The notes under the pieces were generated by a model. That model did not search any database, had not been told where the DNA came from, and saw nothing but the letters and a program-made list of their open reading frames with translations. 6,183 nt of DNA. Origin: Clostridiales bacterium. Its GTDB lineage: Bacteria; Bacillota; Clostridia; Christensenellales; Aristaeellaceae. The translations under genes were made by a program, and so were the position numbers. Of the stretch, positions 3,890 through 6,183 are shown piece by piece (the stretch's first letter is position 1; each line of letters starts with the position of its first letter). The stretch is taken from NCBI GenBank assembly GCA_012512355.1, contig JAAZEI010000067.1, forward strand, positions 1 through 6,183. The letters run 5' to 3'.

Positions 3890-6183
3890 TTAAACTACTT
3901 TGATGCTCAGCTCAGCCTCTTCACCGTTGATATCCCATTTCTGGGTGAAGGCAGCTTCCTGGGCTTTGCCCTCTTCAAGCTCAAGTGCCAGCACAACGGC
4001 CATCACCATATCCTTTTGGCTTTGGATTGCCTTTGTCAGGGTATCACTTGCCTGGTAGGTGACGAGGATGCGGTCGGTCACTTCAAAGCCCGCGTCCTTG
4101 CGCATGGTCTGCAATTTGCTGATGATTTCGCGGGCGTAGCCTTCCTGCAGCAGGTCAGGTGTCAGCAGGGTGTTGAGGGCGACGGTAACACCCCGTTCTT
4201 CCAAGGTGGCCAAACCAGGCTTTTGCGCGGACTCAACCAGTACATCATCGCGGGACAGGAGGACCTGCGTGCCGTCCACCTCAAAGCTCAGTTCTTCTCC
4301 CCGGTCAAAGCCTGCGACAGCTGCGGCACCGTCCATGTCCTTTAATTTTTGAGAGATTTTGCCCAGCAGTTTGCCATAGCGCGGACCGAGGGTACGCAGT
4401 TGGGGCTTGAGGCTGTAACCGATAAAATCGGACGCGTCATCGGTGAAGACAACCTGCTTTACATTGAGCTCATCCTTGAGCAGCTCCCTGTATTGGGGCC
4501 CAAACTGGGCACCCTTCACAAACAGCTCGGCAGCGGGCTGGCGTACCTTCATGTTGGCCAGGTTGCGGCAGGCACGGCCCAGGGTCACGGCGCGCAAAAG
4601 TTCATCCATCTGGCGCTCCATTTCCGGATCAATACGGCTGACATCTGCCAGGGGAAAGTCGCAAAGGTGAACAGATTCCGGCGCGTTTTTATCCACTGTC
4701 CGTACCAGGTTCTGGTACAGGTTTTCAGCAAGGAAGGGTGTAAAAGGTGCGATCAGCCTGGTAATGGCGGACAACACCGTGCCCAGGGTGACGAAGGCCG
4801 CTTCTTTGTCCCCCGCCATTCCCTTGCCCCAGAAACGGCTGCGGCCGCGGCGTACATACCAGTTGCTCAAATCGTCCACCAAATCCTGGATGGCATTGGC
4901 GCTCTCGGGGATGCGCAAAGTTTGCAGGCCCTCATCTACAAGCTGAATGACACTATTGAGGCGGCTGAGAATCCATTTATCCATTAAGTTGAGCTCAGCC
5001 TTTTCCAGGTCATGCTCCAGGGGATTAAACTTGTCAATCTCTGCATAGAGAATATAGAAGGCGTAAGTGTTCCATAATGTACTCATGAACTTACGCTGTC
5101 CTTCGTTGACAGCATCCTCAGAAAACTTACTGGGCAGCCAGGGAGCGCCTGCGGTATAGAAGTACCATCTGAGCGCGTCTGCGCCCTGCTTATCCAAAAT
5201 AGTCCAGGGATCGACGACATTGCCCAAGTGCTTGGACATTTTTCGGCCATCTTTGTCCTGAACATGCCCCAGCACAAGACAGCTCTCATAGGGCGACTTC
5301 CCAAAGACAGCCGTGCCGATGGCCAGCAAACTGTAAAACCAGCCACGGGTCTGATCGATGGCTTCACTGATAAATTGGGCGGGGAAGGTTGCTTCAAACT
5401 CAACTTTATTTTCAAAGGGGTAGTGCCACTGGGCAAAGGGCATAGCGCCTGAATCGTACCAGCAGTCAAGCACTTCTTTTTCGCGGTGCATATCTCCCCC
5501 GCACTCGGGGCAGCGCAGTATCACACTGTCGATGTAGGGCCTGTGCAGCTCAGGCAGATTGACCGGCGAGGTGCTCATCTCCTTGAGCTCCTGCACACTG
5601 CCAACCACATGGATATGTCCTTCCGGACAGGTCCACACCGGCAGTGGCGTCCCCCAGTAGCGTTCGCGTGATACAGCCCAGTCCATGACGTTTTCCACAA
5701 AGTTGCCCATGCGGCCATCCCTGATGTTATCAGGGTGCCAGTCAATGGCCTGGTTGTTTTCAACCAGCTCGTCGCGTACCGCGGTCATGCGGATAAACCA
5801 TCCGGCGCGGGCATAGTAAAGCAACGGCGTATCACAGCGCCAGCAGTGGGGGTAGTTATGAGTATACATTGCTTTTTTGAGCAGCAAACCGCGCTGGGTC
5901 AAATCCTCCATGATGAGAGGATCGGCATCTTTGACGAACTTTCCTTCCCAGGGCGTACCTTTCACAAACTCACCCTTGACATCCACAGGCTGCAAAAAGG
6001 GCAGATTATGTTCACGCCCAATACGGGCATCATCTTCACCAAAGGCCGGTGCATTGTGGACAATGCCTGTACCATCTGTCAGGGTAACATAGGAATCACC
6101 CACCACATACCAGCCCTTCTCGCTTGGCATAGGAGCAGGCGGATAAAGAGGTTCATAGGCAATGCCCAGAAGTTCCTTTCCTT
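3890..6183 (-). CDS. ileS: Isoleucyl-tRNA synthetase, type II (IleS2), C-terminal part; 5' end outside window
   Basis: This class I synthetase charges tRNA-Ile. The frame stays open to the window edge: beginning GKELLGIAYEPLYPPAP, it runs straight into the Met at 6130, so that Met is internal. About 763 residues are visible of an expected 1,030-1,040; the Rossmann HIGH motif and the first part of the editing domain are missing. Counting from the Met at 6130, visible parts are the CP1 editing motif GTGIVHNAPAFGEDD (20-34), Cys pairs CWRC (96-99) and CPEC (207-210), WAVSRERYWGTPLPVW (151-166), DCWYDSG (222-228), DQTRGWFYSLL (259-269), KMSKH (297-301), then the helical anticodon-binding domain from about 385. 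Near the C-terminus EGYAREIISKLQTMRKDAGF and EVTDRI are typical of type II enzymes. There is no terminal zinc finger as in type I. The editing signature AFGEDD also favours type II. An upstream T-box leader would lie outside this window. Confidence 0.96.
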   Translation of the reverse strand, partial: GKELLGIAYEPLYPPAPMPSEKGWYVVGDSYVTLTDGTGIVHNAPAFGEDDARIGREHNLPFLQPVDVKGEFVKGTPWEGKFVKDADPLIMEDLTQRGLLLKKAMYTHNYPHCWRCDTPLLYYARAGWFIRMTAVRDELVENNQAIDWHPDNIRDGRMGNFVENVMDWAVSRERYWGTPLPVWTCPEGHIHVVGSVQELKEMSTSPVNLPELHRPYIDSVILRCPECGGDMHREKEVLDCWYDSGAMPFAQWHYPFENKVEFEATFPAQFISEAIDQTRGWFYSLLAIGTAVFGKSPYESCLVLGHVQDKDGRKMSKHLGNVVDPWTILDKQGADALRWYFYTAGAPWLPSKFSEDAVNEGQRKFMSTLWNTYAFYILYAEIDKFNPLEHDLEKAELNLMDKWILSRLNSVIQLVDEGLQTLRIPESANAIQDLVDDLSNWYVRRGRSRFWGKGMAGDKEAAFVTLGTVLSAITRLIAPFTPFLAENLYQNLVRTVDKNAPESVHLCDFPLADVSRIDPEMERQMDELLRAVTLGRACRNLANMKVRQPAAELFVKGAQFGPQYRELLKDELNVKQVVFTDDASDFIGYSLKPQLRTLGPRYGKLLGKISQKLKDMDGAAAVAGFDRGEELSFEVDGTQVLLSRDDVLVESAQKPGLATLEERGVTVALNTLLTPDLLQEGYAREIISKLQTMRKDAGFEVTDRILVTYQASDTLTKAIQSQKDMVMAVVLALELEEGKAQEAAFTQKWDINGEEAELSIKVV

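Noticed and set aside
4349..4987. A 212-codon open frame on the plus strand
   Set aside because: It lies entirely antisense to the well-conserved ileS coding region, has no convincing ribosome site, and its predicted product has no recognisable domain. It is a frame shadow of a G+C-richer gene.
6128..6130. Met at 6130 as a true start of ileS
   Set aside because: The frame continues open to the window edge, and the upstream residues (GKELLGIAYEPL) match the IleRS editing domain, so the gene is cut by the window rather than short.
1..6183. CRISPR array, insertion sequence, phage or defence genes, tRNA or rRNA
   Set aside because: No spaced direct repeats, transposase or integrase motifs, or structured RNA gene patterns are visible, and every long frame is assigned to a known housekeeping family.

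Overview
The window looks like an ordinary chromosomal housekeeping stretch from a low-to-mid G+C Gram-positive bacterium, most likely a member of the Clostridia. The reasons are strong GGAGG-type ribosome binding sites, a DegV-family protein, a clostridial-style MscL with a Cys-pair tail, and a type II (eukaryote-like) isoleucyl-tRNA synthetase. By eye the base composition is roughly half G+C and fairly even. I see no mobile element, phage gene, CRISPR array, tRNA or rRNA.

Layout from left to right. Bases 1-94 hold only an intrinsic terminator (53-81) that closes the first minus-strand unit. That unit is degV followed by a pyridoxal/pyridoxamine kinase gene (pdxY), 3 bases apart and expressed leftward from a promoter near 1859-1887. 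A perfect 10-bp inverted repeat (1866-1890) covers the -35 box and part of the spacer, so it resembles an operator. Next comes a second minus-strand unit, mscL followed by a HAD-family phosphatase gene, whose stop and start codons overlap by one base. It is driven from 3119-3147. A divergent promoter at 3151-3180 drives pyrE on the plus strand. A terminator at 3823-3854, with A and U tracts on both sides, can stop both pyrE and the converging ileS. The rest of the window (3890-6183) is the C-terminal three quarters of ileS on the minus strand, whose 5' end lies beyond the right edge.

The genes cover separate housekeeping tasks: vitamin B6 salvage, fatty-acid binding, osmotic emergency release, small-molecule dephosphorylation, pyrimidine synthesis and tRNA charging. 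I found no sign of a concerted new system. The points most worth a second look are the palindrome over the degV promoter, the Cys-pair tail on MscL, the Thermus-like PyrE with its CPLC tail, and the type II IleRS.
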